From assembly GCF_009600605.1 (NCBI RefSeq), contig NZ_VWNA01000001.1:2652501-2716500 (forward strand): a stretch of DNA of 64,000 nt. Direction: 5' to 3'. This DNA comes from Segnochrobactrum spirostomi. GTDB taxonomy: Bacteria > Pseudomonadota > Alphaproteobacteria > Rhizobiales > Segnochrobactraceae. Both the position numbers and the translations under genes were made by a program. Below, piece after piece: positions 38,997-47,645 of the stretch. The notes below the pieces were generated by a model. The model made no database searches, was not told the origin of the DNA, and was given only the letters and a program-made list of their open reading frames with translations. Within the stretch, counting starts at the first letter, position 1; every line of letters begins with the position of its first letter.

Positions 38997-39665
38997 CTAG
39001 CGCCGGAAGCGCCACACCCGGGTGTGCTTGACCTCCGAATCCTCGATCGCACGGATCACCGGGACGCGGTATTCGGCGACGGCCTCGAGGCGGTCCTTCG
39101 GCAGATAGGAGCGGCCGGGATCGCCGACGAGCACGACGGTGCCGGCCTCGAGCTCGCGCTCCAGCCAGGCGAGCACGCGCTCCGCCATCGGCTTTTCGTA
39201 GAACACGTCACCGGCGAGAACGACGTCGAAGGCGCCGGCGGGCGCCGCGGTGACGTCCGCGCCGGAGGCGGTGACGCTCACCCCGTTCGCCGCTGCGTTG
39301 AGGGCGATGGCGGTGCGGGCGAAGATGTCGATCTCGGTCGCGGTGACCGCCGTGGCGCCCGCCTGCATCGCCGCGATGGCGACGATTCCGGAGCCCGAGG
39401 CGAAATCGAGCACGCGCTTATCCCGAACGACCTCCGGGTGGTCGAGCACGTAGCGGGCGATCGCCTGTCCGCCGGCCCAGGCGAAGGCCCAATATGGCGG
39501 CGGCAGGCCGAGCTCTTCGAGCGCCTCCTCGGTGCGCTCCCACAGGCTCATCGCCTCGTCGGCGAGGTGCAGGCGGACCTCAGGCACATGAGGGGGCGCC
39601 TGGAGCACCGTGTTGGCGCGGATGAACCCGGCCGGATCGAGGGAGGCCGGCCGGGGTTCGATCAT
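38997..39665 (-). CDS. Class I SAM methyltransferase, ETF-beta lysine methyltransferase (METTL20/ETFBKMT) homologue
   Basis: 222 residues. SAM-binding motif I DFASGSGIVAIAAMQAGA, preceded by PPYWAFAWAGGQAIARYVLDHPEVV and followed by DVFYEKPMAERVLAW and VLVGDPGRSYLP. These blocks match human METTL20 (PYWAxxWPGGQALxRYLLD, GDMFYDE, IGDPGRP), which methylates lysines of electron-transfer flavoprotein beta; alphaproteobacterial relatives are its closest bacterial kin. The ATG overlaps the stop of the EVE-domain gene by 4 bases (translational coupling). No etfAB genes are in view. Confidence 0.82.
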   Translation of the reverse strand: MIEPRPASLDPAGFIRANTVLQAPPHVPEVRLHLADEAMSLWERTEEALEELGLPPPYWAFAWAGGQAIARYVLDHPEVVRDKRVLDFASGSGIVAIAAMQAGATAVTATEIDIFARTAIALNAAANGVSVTASGADVTAAPAGAFDVVLAGDVFYEKPMAERVLAWLERELEAGTVVLVGDPGRSYLPKDRLEAVAEYRVPVIRAIEDSEVKHTRVWRFRR

Positions 39666-40075
39666 TGTCGTGCGAGCTCCAGGACGATGTCCCACTCGGC
39701 GTCCGTGACCGGCTGCACCGAAAGGCGGGAATATTTGAGGAGCGCCATCTCGGCGAGCCGCGGCTCGTCCTTGATCTCGGCGAGGGAGACCGGGCGCTTC
39801 AGGGGTTCGACGGCCTTGAGATCGACCATCACGAACTTCCCCGTCGGGTCGGACGGATCGGGATAGGCCTCGCGGATCACCTCCACGATGCCGACGATCT
39901 CCTTGCCCTCGTTCGAATGGTAGAAGAACCCCCGATCGCCGGTCTTCATGGCGATCAGGTTCAGCTTGGCGGCGTGGTTGCGCACGCCGTCCCAATGGGT
40001 GCCCGTCGCGCCTGCGGCGACCTGGGCATCCCACGACCACTTGAAGGGCTCGGACTTGTAGAGCCAGTGCGCCAT
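39662..40075 (-). CDS. EVE domain-containing protein
   Basis: 137 residues, a single EVE (PUA-like) domain: MAHWLYKSEPFKWSWD, WDGVRNHAAKLNL, GDRGFFYHSNEGKEIVGIVEV and LSVQPVTDAEWDIVL. EVE domains bind modified bases in DNA or RNA; in stand-alone housekeeping versions the ligand is not settled. ATG 40075. It is second in a run of four minus-strand genes (GlcG/HbpS-like, YciI, EVE, methyltransferase) with spacers of 15, 11 and -4 bases, very probably one operon. Confidence 0.92.
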   Translation of the reverse strand: MAHWLYKSEPFKWSWDAQVAAGATGTHWDGVRNHAAKLNLIAMKTGDRGFFYHSNEGKEIVGIVEVIREAYPDPSDPTGKFVMVDLKAVEPLKRPVSLAEIKDEPRLAEMALLKYSRLSVQPVTDAEWDIVLELARQ

Positions 40076-40086
40076 GACCGTCCCTT

Positions 40087-40374
40087 TCAGGCGATCGCGC
40101 CGATCGTCATCCGCCAGGGGCGGATCTCGACCGAAGCGAACAGGCCGGCCTTGGCATAGGGGTCCTCGGCGAGCAGGGCTTCGACGGCGGCGGCGCTCGC
40201 CGCCTCGATGATCAGCATCGAGCCGACCGGCTTCTCACCGGCCGCGTCGAGGAACGGACCGGCGAGGCGCACCGCGTCGCGGTGGCCGTCGAGCCAGGCG
40301 AGATGGTCGGGGCGGTTGGCGAGACGGACCTCGAGATGGTCCGCCTTGTCGAGGCAGCTTGCGACGAACAGCAT
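40087..40374 (-). CDS. YciI family protein
   Basis: 95 residues, ferredoxin-like dimeric fold of the YciI/YCII family: FVASCLDKADHLEVRLANRPDHLAWL with the conserved His-Asp pair (DHLAWLDGHRD), AGPFLDAAGEKPVGSMLIIEA and LLAEDPYAKAGLFASVEIRPW. Some members have weak hydrolase or lactonase activity; the physiological role is unknown. ATG 40374; part of the EVE/methyltransferase operon. Confidence 0.9.
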   Translation of the reverse strand: MLFVASCLDKADHLEVRLANRPDHLAWLDGHRDAVRLAGPFLDAAGEKPVGSMLIIEAASAAAVEALLAEDPYAKAGLFASVEIRPWRMTIGAIA

Positions 40375-40389
40375 GGGATCGGCTTCCTC

Positions 40390-40824
40390 TCAGGCGCCCG
40401 GATCGGCGACGAAGCCGGCCGCTTCGATGCCCGCGATGCCGCAGACCTCGTCGTTCTCCGAGGTGTCGCCGGACACCCCGACGGCGCCGATCACGCGGCC
40501 GCTCTCGGTCTTGATGAGGACGCCGCCGATCACCGGAATGATCTTGCCGTCGGAGACGCCGCTGAGGCCGACGAGGAAATGCGGCCGCTCCAACGCGGTG
40601 CGGTTCAGCCAGCGGGTGCCCTGGCCGACGGCCAGCGCCCCATAGGCTTTGCCGATCGCGATGTCGGCGCGCAGGATCGCGGGCGCATCCTGCCGGGCGA
40701 AGGCCTTGAGCTGGCCGCCGGCATCGAGCACTGCGACCGCGATCGGCTTCAGGCCCAGTTCGCCGCCCTTCGCGAGAGCGGCATTGACGATGCTCTGGGC
40801 ATCGACGAGCGTCAGGTCGGACAT
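40390..40824 (-). CDS. GlcG/HbpS-family haem-binding-like protein
   Basis: 144 residues with the HbpS/GlcG fold: SIVNAALAKGGELGLKPIAVAVLDAGGQLKAF, KAYGALAVG and a GVLIKTESGRVIGAVGVSGDTSENDEVC end. HbpS of Streptomyces binds haem and iron; GlcG is of unknown function in glycolate clusters. No signal peptide, so cytosolic here. First gene of the likely four-gene operon that runs into the methyltransferase. Confidence 0.88.
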   Translation of the reverse strand: MSDLTLVDAQSIVNAALAKGGELGLKPIAVAVLDAGGQLKAFARQDAPAILRADIAIGKAYGALAVGQGTRWLNRTALERPHFLVGLSGVSDGKIIPVIGGVLIKTESGRVIGAVGVSGDTSENDEVCGIAGIEAAGFVADPGA

Positions 40825-40893
40825 CGTTACTCCATCGGGAACATCATCGCGGCCGCAGCGTGCGGTGCAATCGCTGCGAGCGCGGGAGGCGCG

Positions 40894-41523
40894 TCAGCTT
40901 TCGCCCGGCTTCTTGACGCCGGCGATGGCCTCGATCTGCCGCTGCATGTCCGAAAGCTGGCGCTTCAGGTCGTCGAGATCGGCGGCCGGGGCGGCCGGGG
41001 CGGCCGGTGCGGCGGCGGCCGGCTTCGCATCGGTCTCGCCCCGGGCCGCGGGTTCCGCGCCGGTCGGGCCCGTGGTGCCGAACGGCAGGAACATCCGCAT
41101 CGCCCGCTCGAACATCTCGGTGTTGCGGCGGACTTGATCCTCGATGGCGTCGAACGCGGTGGTGCCGAAGGCCGAGCCCATCTGGTTGCGGAAGCGGTCC
41201 TGCTCCCGCGACAGCGAAGAGATCGAGAAATCGAGATAGCTCGGCACCAGGTTCTGCATGGAATCGCCATAGAACCGGATAAGCTGCCGCAGAAACGAGA
41301 TCGGCAGCAGATTGTGTCCCTTGGTCTCCTGCTCGAAGATGATCTGCGTCAGCACCGAATGGGTGATTTCTTCGCCGGTCTTGGCGTCGAAAACGACGAA
41401 ATCTTCGCCGTCCTTGACCATCTCGGCGAGGTCTTCGAGCGTCACATAGGTGCTGGTGCCGGTATTGTAGAGCCGGCGGTTGGCGTACTTCTTGATGATC
41501 GTCGCTTCTTCGGACTTTGCCAT
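40894..41523 (-). CDS. phaR: Polyhydroxyalkanoate synthesis repressor PhaR
   Basis: 209 residues. The N-terminal DNA-binding domain has the invariant IIKKYANRRLYNTGTSTYVTL (split: KKYANRRLYNT and STYVTLEDLAEMV), followed by the PHB-accumulation regulatory domain (QIIFEQETKG, RFYGDSMQNLVPSYLDFS) and an Ala/Pro linker with a final coiled coil (LDDLKRQLSDMQRQIEAIAG). It binds PHB granules and represses phasin and related genes. ATG 41523, within a 402-base divergent spacer facing phaA; autoregulation and control of phaAB are expected. Confidence 0.94.
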   Translation of the reverse strand: MAKSEEATIIKKYANRRLYNTGTSTYVTLEDLAEMVKDGEDFVVFDAKTGEEITHSVLTQIIFEQETKGHNLLPISFLRQLIRFYGDSMQNLVPSYLDFSISSLSREQDRFRNQMGSAFGTTAFDAIEDQVRRNTEMFERAMRMFLPFGTTGPTGAEPAARGETDAKPAAAAPAAPAAPAADLDDLKRQLSDMQRQIEAIAGVKKPGES

Positions 41524-41925
41524 CGCCGCTTCCGCTCTCGGCTCCTCCCCGGTGGCACGCGAACGTGCGGCACCGCCACAATCGCCGTCACGATAGGGGC
41601 TTATGGCGCGTCCCGCCACCGCTTTCCGCATCGCCGACGGGTCGCGTCCCGAAGTTCGGGATGGGCGAACGCCCCGGTTGACTTGTCTTCCCGGGCGGGG
41701 CTTCCATCGGCTTTGGAGGGGGAGCGCCCGTCTCTCCCGAGGTGGTTGTCGACGACACGGTCGAGTCACGCGGACGACAACAAAGCGCTTCAGATTTGAT
41801 CTCGCTCAGATCGCAGTCGATCTCGGGCCGGATAGGATCGGAAGAACAACCGCAGGTGAGCGTCGCCCGACGCTCCGAAAGGCGTTCCCGCCCGCCGAGG
41901 GCGGCAGGAGGAGACGGAGAGCGAT
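41524..41925. promoter_or_regulatory. 402-base divergent phaR-phaA regulatory region
   Basis: Contains both promoters. The best ribosome binding site is AGGAGGAGA just before phaA. The central part (about 41775-41840) is less GC-rich, with repeated GATCTCG-like words (CAGATTTGATCTCGCTCAGATCG). I could not identify a PhaR operator by eye, and no gene or RNA is apparent. Confidence 0.6.
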
Positions 41926-43104
41926 ATGAGTCAGTCCATCGTCATCGCCAGCGCGGCGCGCACGCCGGTCGGCAGCTTCAACGGATCGCTCTCGACGCTG
42001 CCGGCGCATGCGCTCGGCGCCGCGGTGATCAAGGACGTGGTGGCGCGCGCGGGCGTCGCCCCGGAAGAGGTGAGCGAGGTCATTCTCGGCCAGGTGCTGA
42101 CCGCCGCCCAGGGCCAGAACCCGGCCCGTCAGGCCTCGATCGGTGCCGGCCTGTCGAAGGAGACGACCGCCTGGGGTCTCAACCAGGTGTGCGGTTCGGG
42201 TCTGCGCGCCGTCGCGCTCGGCCTTCAGCAGATCGCCGGTGGCGACGCCGAGATCGTCGTGGCGGGCGGCCAGGAGAGCATGAGTCAGGCGACCCATGCC
42301 GCCTATCTGCGCGCCGGCCACAAGATGGGCGACCTCAGCCTCATCGACACGATGATCAAGGACGGTCTGTGGGACGCCTTCAACGGCTACCACATGGGCG
42401 TCACCGCCGAGAACGTCGCCCGCCAGTGGCAGATCACCCGCGACGAGCAGGACGCCTTCGCGGTCGCCTCTCAGAACAAGGCCGAGGCCGCCCGCGCCGC
42501 CGGCCGCTTCAAGGACGAGATCGTCCCGATCACCATCAAGGACCGCAAGGGCGACAAGATCGTCGAGGACGACGAGTACATTCGCGCCGGTGCGACCCTC
42601 GAGGCGGTCGCCAAGCTGCGCCCGGCCTTCGACAAGGACGGCACGGTGACGGCCGGCAACGCCTCCGGCATCAACGACGGTGCCGCCGCCGCGGTGCTCA
42701 TGACCGAGGCCGAAGCTGTGCGCCGCGGCCTCGCCCCGCTCGCCCGCATCGCCTCGTGGGCGACCGCCGGCGTCGACCCGGCGGTGATGGGCTCGGGCCC
42801 GATCCCTGCGTCCCGCAAGGCGCTCGCCCGCGCCGGCTGGAGCGTCGAGGACCTCGACCTCGTCGAAGCCAACGAGGCCTTCGCCGCCCAGGCCTGCGCC
42901 GTCAACAAGGACATGGGCTGGAACCCGGCGATCGTGAACGTCAACGGCGGCGCGATCGCGATCGGCCACCCGATCGGCGCATCCGGCGCCCGCGTGCTCG
43001 TCACCCTGCTGCACGAGTTGAAGCGCCGCGGTGGCAAGAAGGGCCTCGCCACGCTCTGCATCGGCGGCGGCATGGGTATCGCCATGTGCGTGGAAGCGCT
43101 CTGA
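41926..43104 (+). CDS. phaA: Acetyl-CoA acetyltransferase (beta-ketothiolase)
   Basis: Condenses two acetyl-CoA to acetoacetyl-CoA, first step of PHB synthesis. 392 residues. Catalytic Cys89 (NQVCGSG), His348 (GHPIGASG) and Cys378 (CIGGGMG) are in place. phaB follows after 226 bases on the same strand, and phaR is divergent, which supports the biosynthetic rather than the degradative assignment. phaC is not in the window. Confidence 0.95.
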   Translation: MSQSIVIASAARTPVGSFNGSLSTLPAHALGAAVIKDVVARAGVAPEEVSEVILGQVLTAAQGQNPARQASIGAGLSKETTAWGLNQVCGSGLRAVALGLQQIAGGDAEIVVAGGQESMSQATHAAYLRAGHKMGDLSLIDTMIKDGLWDAFNGYHMGVTAENVARQWQITRDEQDAFAVASQNKAEAARAAGRFKDEIVPITIKDRKGDKIVEDDEYIRAGATLEAVAKLRPAFDKDGTVTAGNASGINDGAAAAVLMTEAEAVRRGLAPLARIASWATAGVDPAVMGSGPIPASRKALARAGWSVEDLDLVEANEAFAAQACAVNKDMGWNPAIVNVNGGAIAIGHPIGASGARVLVTLLHELKRRGGKKGLATLCIGGGMGIAMCVEAL

Positions 43105-43148
43105 AACGGCGTCGAAGCGCCGGGCGCGTTCCGACCCGATGACTTTGG

Positions 43149-43171
43149 GCCGGCGGGGGCGCCCCGCCGGC
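43149..43171. terminator. Hairpin between phaA and phaB
   Basis: GCCGGCGGGG, loop GCG, CCCCGCCGGC: perfect 10-base GC stem 45 bases after phaA, followed by TCTCCCCC. It lacks a T tract; it may attenuate read-through or protect the phaA mRNA end. Confidence 0.5.
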
Positions 43172-43330
43172 TCTCCCCCGGTCCGGCATTCGCCGGATCG
43201 TCCCGCCTCGATCCGTCTCGCCTCGCCGTGCCGTGACTTTGACGGAGCGCGGCCGGGGCTCGAGACGAAGCCGGCCCAACGATCTATCGGACCGCGGCCT
43301 TCGCCCGGCGTCCGCATCAGGGAGGAATGG

Positions 43331-44059
43331 ATGAGCAAGGTCGCCCTCGTCACCGGAGGCACCCGCGGCATCGGCGCCGCGATCGCGACGGGCCTCAAGA
43401 TCGCCGGCTTCGACGTCGCCGCGAATTTCGCCGGCAATGTCGAGAAGGCGCATGCGTTTCGCGACGAGACCGGCATCCCGGTCTTCAAGTGGGACGTCAG
43501 TGACGTGAAGGCGTCCGCCGAGGGCATCGCCGCCGTGGAGCGCGAGGTCGGCCCCATCTCGGTGCTCGTCAACAATGCCGGAATCACGCGAGACGGCTGG
43601 TTCCACAAGATGGATTACGACGCGTGGTCGGCGGTGCTGCGCACCAACCTCGATTCGCTCTATGCGGTGACCCGGCCGGTCATCGAGGGCATGCGCGAGC
43701 GTGGCTTCGGCCGCATCATCAACATCTCTTCGATCAACGGCCAGAAAGGCCAGATCGGCCAGGTGAACTATTCCGCCTCGAAGGCCGGCATCATCGGCTT
43801 CACCAAGGCGCTCGCCCTCGAAAGCGCTCGCAAGGGCATCACCGTGAACTGCATCTGCCCGGGCTATGTCGACACCGACATGGTCCAGGCGGTGCCGGAG
43901 AAGGTGCTCGAAGGCATCATCGCCGGCATTCCGGCCGGCCGCCTCGGTCAGGCGTCGGAGATCGCGGCGCTCGTCAATTATCTCGCCTCGGACGCCTCCG
44001 GCTTCATGACCGGCTCGGTGCTGACGATCAACGGCGGGCAATATCTGGCGAACGGCTGA
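43331..44059 (+). CDS. phaB: Acetoacetyl-CoA reductase
   Basis: NADPH-dependent reduction of acetoacetyl-CoA to (R)-3-hydroxybutyryl-CoA. 242 residues, short-chain dehydrogenase: TGGTRGIG (8-15), NNAGITRDGWFHKM, YSASKAGIIGFTKALALE (catalytic Tyr and Lys) and CPGYVDTDMV. The block DGWFHKMDYDAWSAVLRTNLDS distinguishes PhaB from FabG. ATG 43331 follows GGAGGAA. It could be transcribed with phaA or from its own promoter in the 226-base gap. Confidence 0.95.
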   Translation: MSKVALVTGGTRGIGAAIATGLKIAGFDVAANFAGNVEKAHAFRDETGIPVFKWDVSDVKASAEGIAAVEREVGPISVLVNNAGITRDGWFHKMDYDAWSAVLRTNLDSLYAVTRPVIEGMRERGFGRIINISSINGQKGQIGQVNYSASKAGIIGFTKALALESARKGITVNCICPGYVDTDMVQAVPEKVLEGIIAGIPAGRLGQASEIAALVNYLASDASGFMTGSVLTINGGQYLANG

Positions 44060-44084
44060 CGCCCGCCATCGCCGGCGCGCGGGC

Positions 44085-44960
44085 TCACCCGCGCCGGCGC
44101 AGCATGTCCTTCGCCGCGATGAGGCCGCCGCCGGAAATCAGCACGCAGGCGGCGGCGAGGCTCCAGGTCGGTGCCGCGAAGCCGAAGGCGACGAGCAGCA
44201 AGGTGGACAGCAGCGGCGCCGCATAGGCGGCGGCGCCGAGCACCTGGATGTCGCCGCGCTTCATGCCGATGTCCCAGGTGAAGAACGCGAGGCCGACCGG
44301 CAACAGGCCGAGCCCGACCACGGCGAGCCATTCGCCGAGGCGCGCCGGCCAGATCGCCGGTTCCCCGATCATGTGGAAGAGGGCGGAGAGGATCGCGGTC
44401 GCGAGGCAGAAGCCCACCACCGCCTCGCTCGGCACGCCGGCGAAGCGCCGCGACAGCACCGAATAGCCCGCCCACACCAACGCCGCGGCGAGCGCGACGC
44501 CGTAGCCGAAGGCGTTCGCCGGCGACAGCGCGAGCGCGGTGCCGCCCTTGGTGACGATCAAAGCCGCCCCGACGAGCCCCAACAGCGCGCCCGCGATGTG
44601 GTGCGGCTTCAGCCGTTCGCCCGGCAACAGGCCGGAGAGCAGCACGATCAGCAGCGGCCAGAGATAGCAGATCAGGCTCGCCTCGGCCGGCGGCGCCGCC
44701 TTGAGCGCGGTAAAATAGAGGAAATGGTAGCCGAATAGGCCGCCGACCCCGAGCGCCCACACCGGCCACGGCTGGCGCAGCACCGCGAACGAGCCCTGCC
44801 GCGCCCGGACGATCGCGAGCCCCACGACACCCGAGATGCCGAAGCAGAGCGCGTTCATCAGGAACGGCGGCACCGCCCCGGACGCCGCGGTCATCAATGC
44901 CAGCATCGACCACATCAGGATCGCGGTGAGGCCGACGAGCGTGGCGGACGAGCGGGTCAT
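44085..44960 (-). CDS. EamA/DMT-family exporter, YddG-like
   Basis: 291-residue inner-membrane protein with ten helices in two EamA repeats. The sequence YHFLYFTALKAAPPAEASLICYLWPLLIVLLSG-type block (AEASLICYLWPLLIV) is characteristic of the YddG aromatic amino-acid/paraquat exporter branch, as is FFTWDIGMKRGDIQVLGAAAY. Likely exports aromatic or other amino acids. Converges on phaB (25 bases). Confidence 0.88.
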   Translation of the reverse strand: MTRSSATLVGLTAILMWSMLALMTAASGAVPPFLMNALCFGISGVVGLAIVRARQGSFAVLRQPWPVWALGVGGLFGYHFLYFTALKAAPPAEASLICYLWPLLIVLLSGLLPGERLKPHHIAGALLGLVGAALIVTKGGTALALSPANAFGYGVALAAALVWAGYSVLSRRFAGVPSEAVVGFCLATAILSALFHMIGEPAIWPARLGEWLAVVGLGLLPVGLAFFTWDIGMKRGDIQVLGAAAYAAPLLSTLLLVAFGFAAPTWSLAAACVLISGGGLIAAKDMLRRRG

Positions 44961-45050
44961 CGGGCGCGGATCATCTCATGAGGGGCATGCTCGGGGGCCG
45001 GCTTCCGAGCGGTCGCGATGCCACCCAGCGGTCCGGCACGTCCATACGCG

Positions 45051-45080
45051 AAAAGCCGCGTCGGTCGCCCGGCGCGGCTC
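45051..45080 (-). terminator. Terminator of rpmE
   Basis: On the minus strand AGCCGCG pairs with CGCGGCT around a GC-rich 12-base loop and is followed by TTTTCG; it begins about 25 bases after the rpmE stop. Confidence 0.65.
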
Positions 45081-45103
45081 GTCGAAGGCCCTGCGGCGAA
45101 GAC

Positions 45104-45325
45104 TCAGCCGAGCAGGTTGCCGTACTTGTTCTTGAAGCGCGACACGCGGCCACCGCGGTCGAGAAGCTGCTGCTGGCCGCCGGTCCACGCCGGATGGGTG
45201 CGCGGGTCGATGTCGAGCGTCATGACATCGCCTTCCTTGCCCCAGGTCGAGTGCGTGAAATATTCGGTGCCGTCGGTCATCACCACCTTGATGCGGTGAT
45301 AATCGGGGTGGATGTCCTTCTTCAT
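45104..45325 (-). CDS. rpmE: 50S ribosomal protein L31
   Basis: 73 residues: [22 protein letters not shown] at the N-terminus and [23 protein letters not shown] at the C-terminus. It lacks the CxxC zinc pair of the C+ L31 type, so it is a zinc-independent form, like most alphaproteobacterial L31. ATG 45325 was chosen from the conserved start; the upstream part of the open frame is spacer. Divergent from the ABC exporter gene. Confidence 0.95.
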   Translation of the reverse strand: MKKDIHPDYHRIKVVMTDGTEYFTHSTWGKEGDVMTLDIDPRTHPAWTGGQQQLLDRGGRVSRFKNKYGNLLG

Positions 45326-45648
45326 GGTCTTAAATCCCGCACGTCTGAGGCCATCGGGTGTCGCCGAGGGGGTCGTGTCCGGCCGGCGCATCCGCGGGCC
45401 CGTTCGACCGGCCGGCCCCATCCTGATCGGCGGCACCGTCCTTCAACGACACGGCCGCGCGCCCGTGAAGGCCGCGGCCGGTGAGTTCGAGGGCGACGAT
45501 ATATCCCAGGAGCGCCGCCACGACAAGGGCGCGGTGCGCTTGCGGCGCGGCGCCGCGCGTGTTTTCTGCGGGCGCGGGGAGGCGTCGTGCCGGCTTGAGG
45601 CCGGGGTGCGCGACGGAAGCACCAAAAAGACGTTCGGGAGTTCGCCAC
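45326..45648. other. 323-base divergent intergenic region rpmE/ABC exporter
   Basis: Contains the promoters of both flanking genes. A minus-strand frame ending at 45330 includes a hydrophobic stretch (ALVVAALLGYIVALEL) and ends 4 bases before the rpmE start, but it has no good start codon or ribosome binding site and was not called. No repeats or RNA recognised. Confidence 0.6.
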
Positions 45649-47553
45649 GTGTCGGCCGAGTCCAAGTTCGCGGAGTCCAAGTTGGCCGAGCCCAGGTCGG
45701 GCGAGTCCGCTTCGGCCCAGTCCAAGTCCGCCGAATCGACGTCGGGGGCGTCGGGGCGCTCCGAGAAGGAGGCGCGCCGATCCCGGATGCGTCCCCTGCG
45801 CCTGCTCGTGCCCTTCGTCGCGCGCTATCGCGGCCATGTCGCCGGTGCGCTCGTCGCCCTCGTCGCGGCGGCGACCGCGACGCTCGCCGTGCCGCTGGCG
45901 CTGCGCCGGGTCATCGACCATGGCTTCGTCGCCGACAACGCGGCCCTGGTGAACAGCTATTTCCTCTGGCTGATCGGCGTCGTCGCCGTTCTCGCGGCGG
46001 CGAGCGCCTCGCGCTATTACCTCGTCACCTGGCTCGGCGAGCGGGTGGTGGCCGATGTGCGCGCCGCCGTGTTCGCCCATGTGGTGCGGCTTTCGCCCGC
46101 CTTCTTCGACCGCACCATGTCCGGCGAGATCGTGTCGCGGCTCACCGCCGACACCACCCAGGTCAAGAGCGCGGTCGGCTCGTCCGCCTCGGTCGCGCTG
46201 CGCAATCTCGTGCTCTTCCTCGGCGCCGCGGTGATGATGGTGGTGACGAGCCCGAGCCTTTCCGCGCTCGTGCTCGCCGCCATCCCGGTGATCGTGTTGC
46301 CCCTCGTCGGCTTCGGCCGGGCGGTACGCCGCCGCTCCCGCGAGGCGCAGGACGTGCTCGCCGAAAGCTCCGGCTTCGCTACCGAGGCGGTCGGAGCGGT
46401 GCGCAGCCTCCAGGCCTTCACCAGCGAGGATTATGCGGCGGCGCGCTATCGCGACGGTGTGGAGCGGGCCTTCGTCGCTGCCCGCGGCGCCATGCGCGCC
46501 CGCGCCATTCTGACCGCGATCGGCATCTTCCTCGTCTTCTCGAGCATCGTCGTCGTGCTGTGGATGGGCGCGCAGGACGTGCTCGCCGGCCGCGTCACGC
46601 CGGGCGCCCTCGGCCAGTTCGTGCTCTATGCCGTGTTCGCGGCGGGCGGGCTCGGCGAACTCTCCCAGACCTGGGGCGAGATCTCCCAGGCGGCCGGTGC
46701 GGCCGAACGGCTCGGCGAACTCCTCGCCGAGCACTCCGAGGTCGCCGATCCGGCGAACCCGGTGGCGCTTCCGGCCGGCCGCGACGCCACGCTCGCCTTC
46801 GAGGACGTCAGCTTCGCCTACAAGGCGGGGGCGGGACCGGCGCTCAAGGACGTCAGCTTCCGCGTCTCGGCCGGGGAGACGGTCGCGATCGTCGGCCCCT
46901 CGGGCGCCGGCAAGTCGACCCTGTTCGCCCTCGCGCTGCGTTCCTACGACCCGAATGCGGGCCGCGTCGTCATCGACGGCGTCGATCTGCGCGCCACCTC
47001 GCTCGCGGCCCTGCGCCGGCGCATCGCCATCGTGCCCCAGGACACCACGATCCTCGCCGCGAGCGTGACCGAGAACATCCGCTTCGGCCGTCCCGACGCC
47101 GACCCGGCCGCCGTGCGTGCCGCCGCGGCGGCGGCACGGGTGGACGCCATCGCGGCGCGGCTGCCGCAGGGCTACGACACCATCGTCGGCGAGCGCGGCG
47201 TCACCCTCTCGGGCGGCGAGCGCCAGCGCATCGCCATTGCCCGGGCGATCCTCAAGGACGCTCCGATCCTGCTCCTCGACGAGGCGACGAGTGCGCTCGA
47301 CGCCGAGAGCGAGGCGGCGGTGCAGGCCGCCCTCGACGAACTGCGCCGCGGCCGGGCGACCCTCGTCATCGCCCACCGCCTCGCAACGGTGCTCAACGCC
47401 GACCGCATCCTGGTCCTCGAAGGCGGCCGCATCGTCGAGGAAGGCGACCACGCGAGCTTGGTCGCCCGCGGTGGCCTCTATGCCCGTCTCGCCCAATTGC
47501 AGTTCGAGGCCGGCGCCGAAGCGCTCGACCAGAGCCGGGCGGCCCTGGGCTGA
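45649..47553 (+). CDS. Type I ABC exporter (fused membrane and ATPase domains, MsbA/lipid-A-exporter-like)
   Basis: 634 residues. A low-complexity Ser/Glu/Ala N-terminus (about 1-45, repeats AESKFAESKLAE) precedes six transmembrane helices (about 55-330) and an ATPase domain with Walker A GPSGAGKST, Q-loop IVPQD, signature LSGGE, Walker B ILLLDEA and H-loop AHRLAT. It works as a homodimer at the inner membrane; substrate unknown (lipid, drug or peptide). It has no C39 peptidase domain. GTG 45649 follows CGGGAG by 8 bases; earlier starts would add an arginine-rich segment. Confidence 0.92.
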   Translation: MSAESKFAESKLAEPRSGESASAQSKSAESTSGASGRSEKEARRSRMRPLRLLVPFVARYRGHVAGALVALVAAATATLAVPLALRRVIDHGFVADNAALVNSYFLWLIGVVAVLAAASASRYYLVTWLGERVVADVRAAVFAHVVRLSPAFFDRTMSGEIVSRLTADTTQVKSAVGSSASVALRNLVLFLGAAVMMVVTSPSLSALVLAAIPVIVLPLVGFGRAVRRRSREAQDVLAESSGFATEAVGAVRSLQAFTSEDYAAARYRDGVERAFVAARGAMRARAILTAIGIFLVFSSIVVVLWMGAQDVLAGRVTPGALGQFVLYAVFAAGGLGELSQTWGEISQAAGAAERLGELLAEHSEVADPANPVALPAGRDATLAFEDVSFAYKAGAGPALKDVSFRVSAGETVAIVGPSGAGKSTLFALALRSYDPNAGRVVIDGVDLRATSLAALRRRIAIVPQDTTILAASVTENIRFGRPDADPAAVRAAAAAARVDAIAARLPQGYDTIVGERGVTLSGGERQRIAIARAILKDAPILLLDEATSALDAESEAAVQAALDELRRGRATLVIAHRLATVLNADRILVLEGGRIVEEGDHASLVARGGLYARLAQLQFEAGAEALDQSRAALG

Positions 47554-47645
47554 ACGGCGGCGGCCGGCGCCTTACGGCAGAGCACGGACCTCCCGGTCGG
47601 CACTACCCAACCGGAACGGTCGGCTTCCTCGCGCGTTCCGGCTTT

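Noticed and set aside
45330-45725. Minus-strand frame with a hydrophobic stretch ending 4 bases before rpmE
   Set aside because: Overlaps the ABC exporter start antisense, lacks a credible start codon and ribosome binding site; could be revisited if a homologue is found upstream of rpmE elsewhere.
45649-47553. ABC exporter as the dedicated transporter of the double-glycine peptide
   Set aside because: Lacks the N-terminal C39 peptidase domain, lies 3 kb away behind three unrelated genes and has no HlyD partner.
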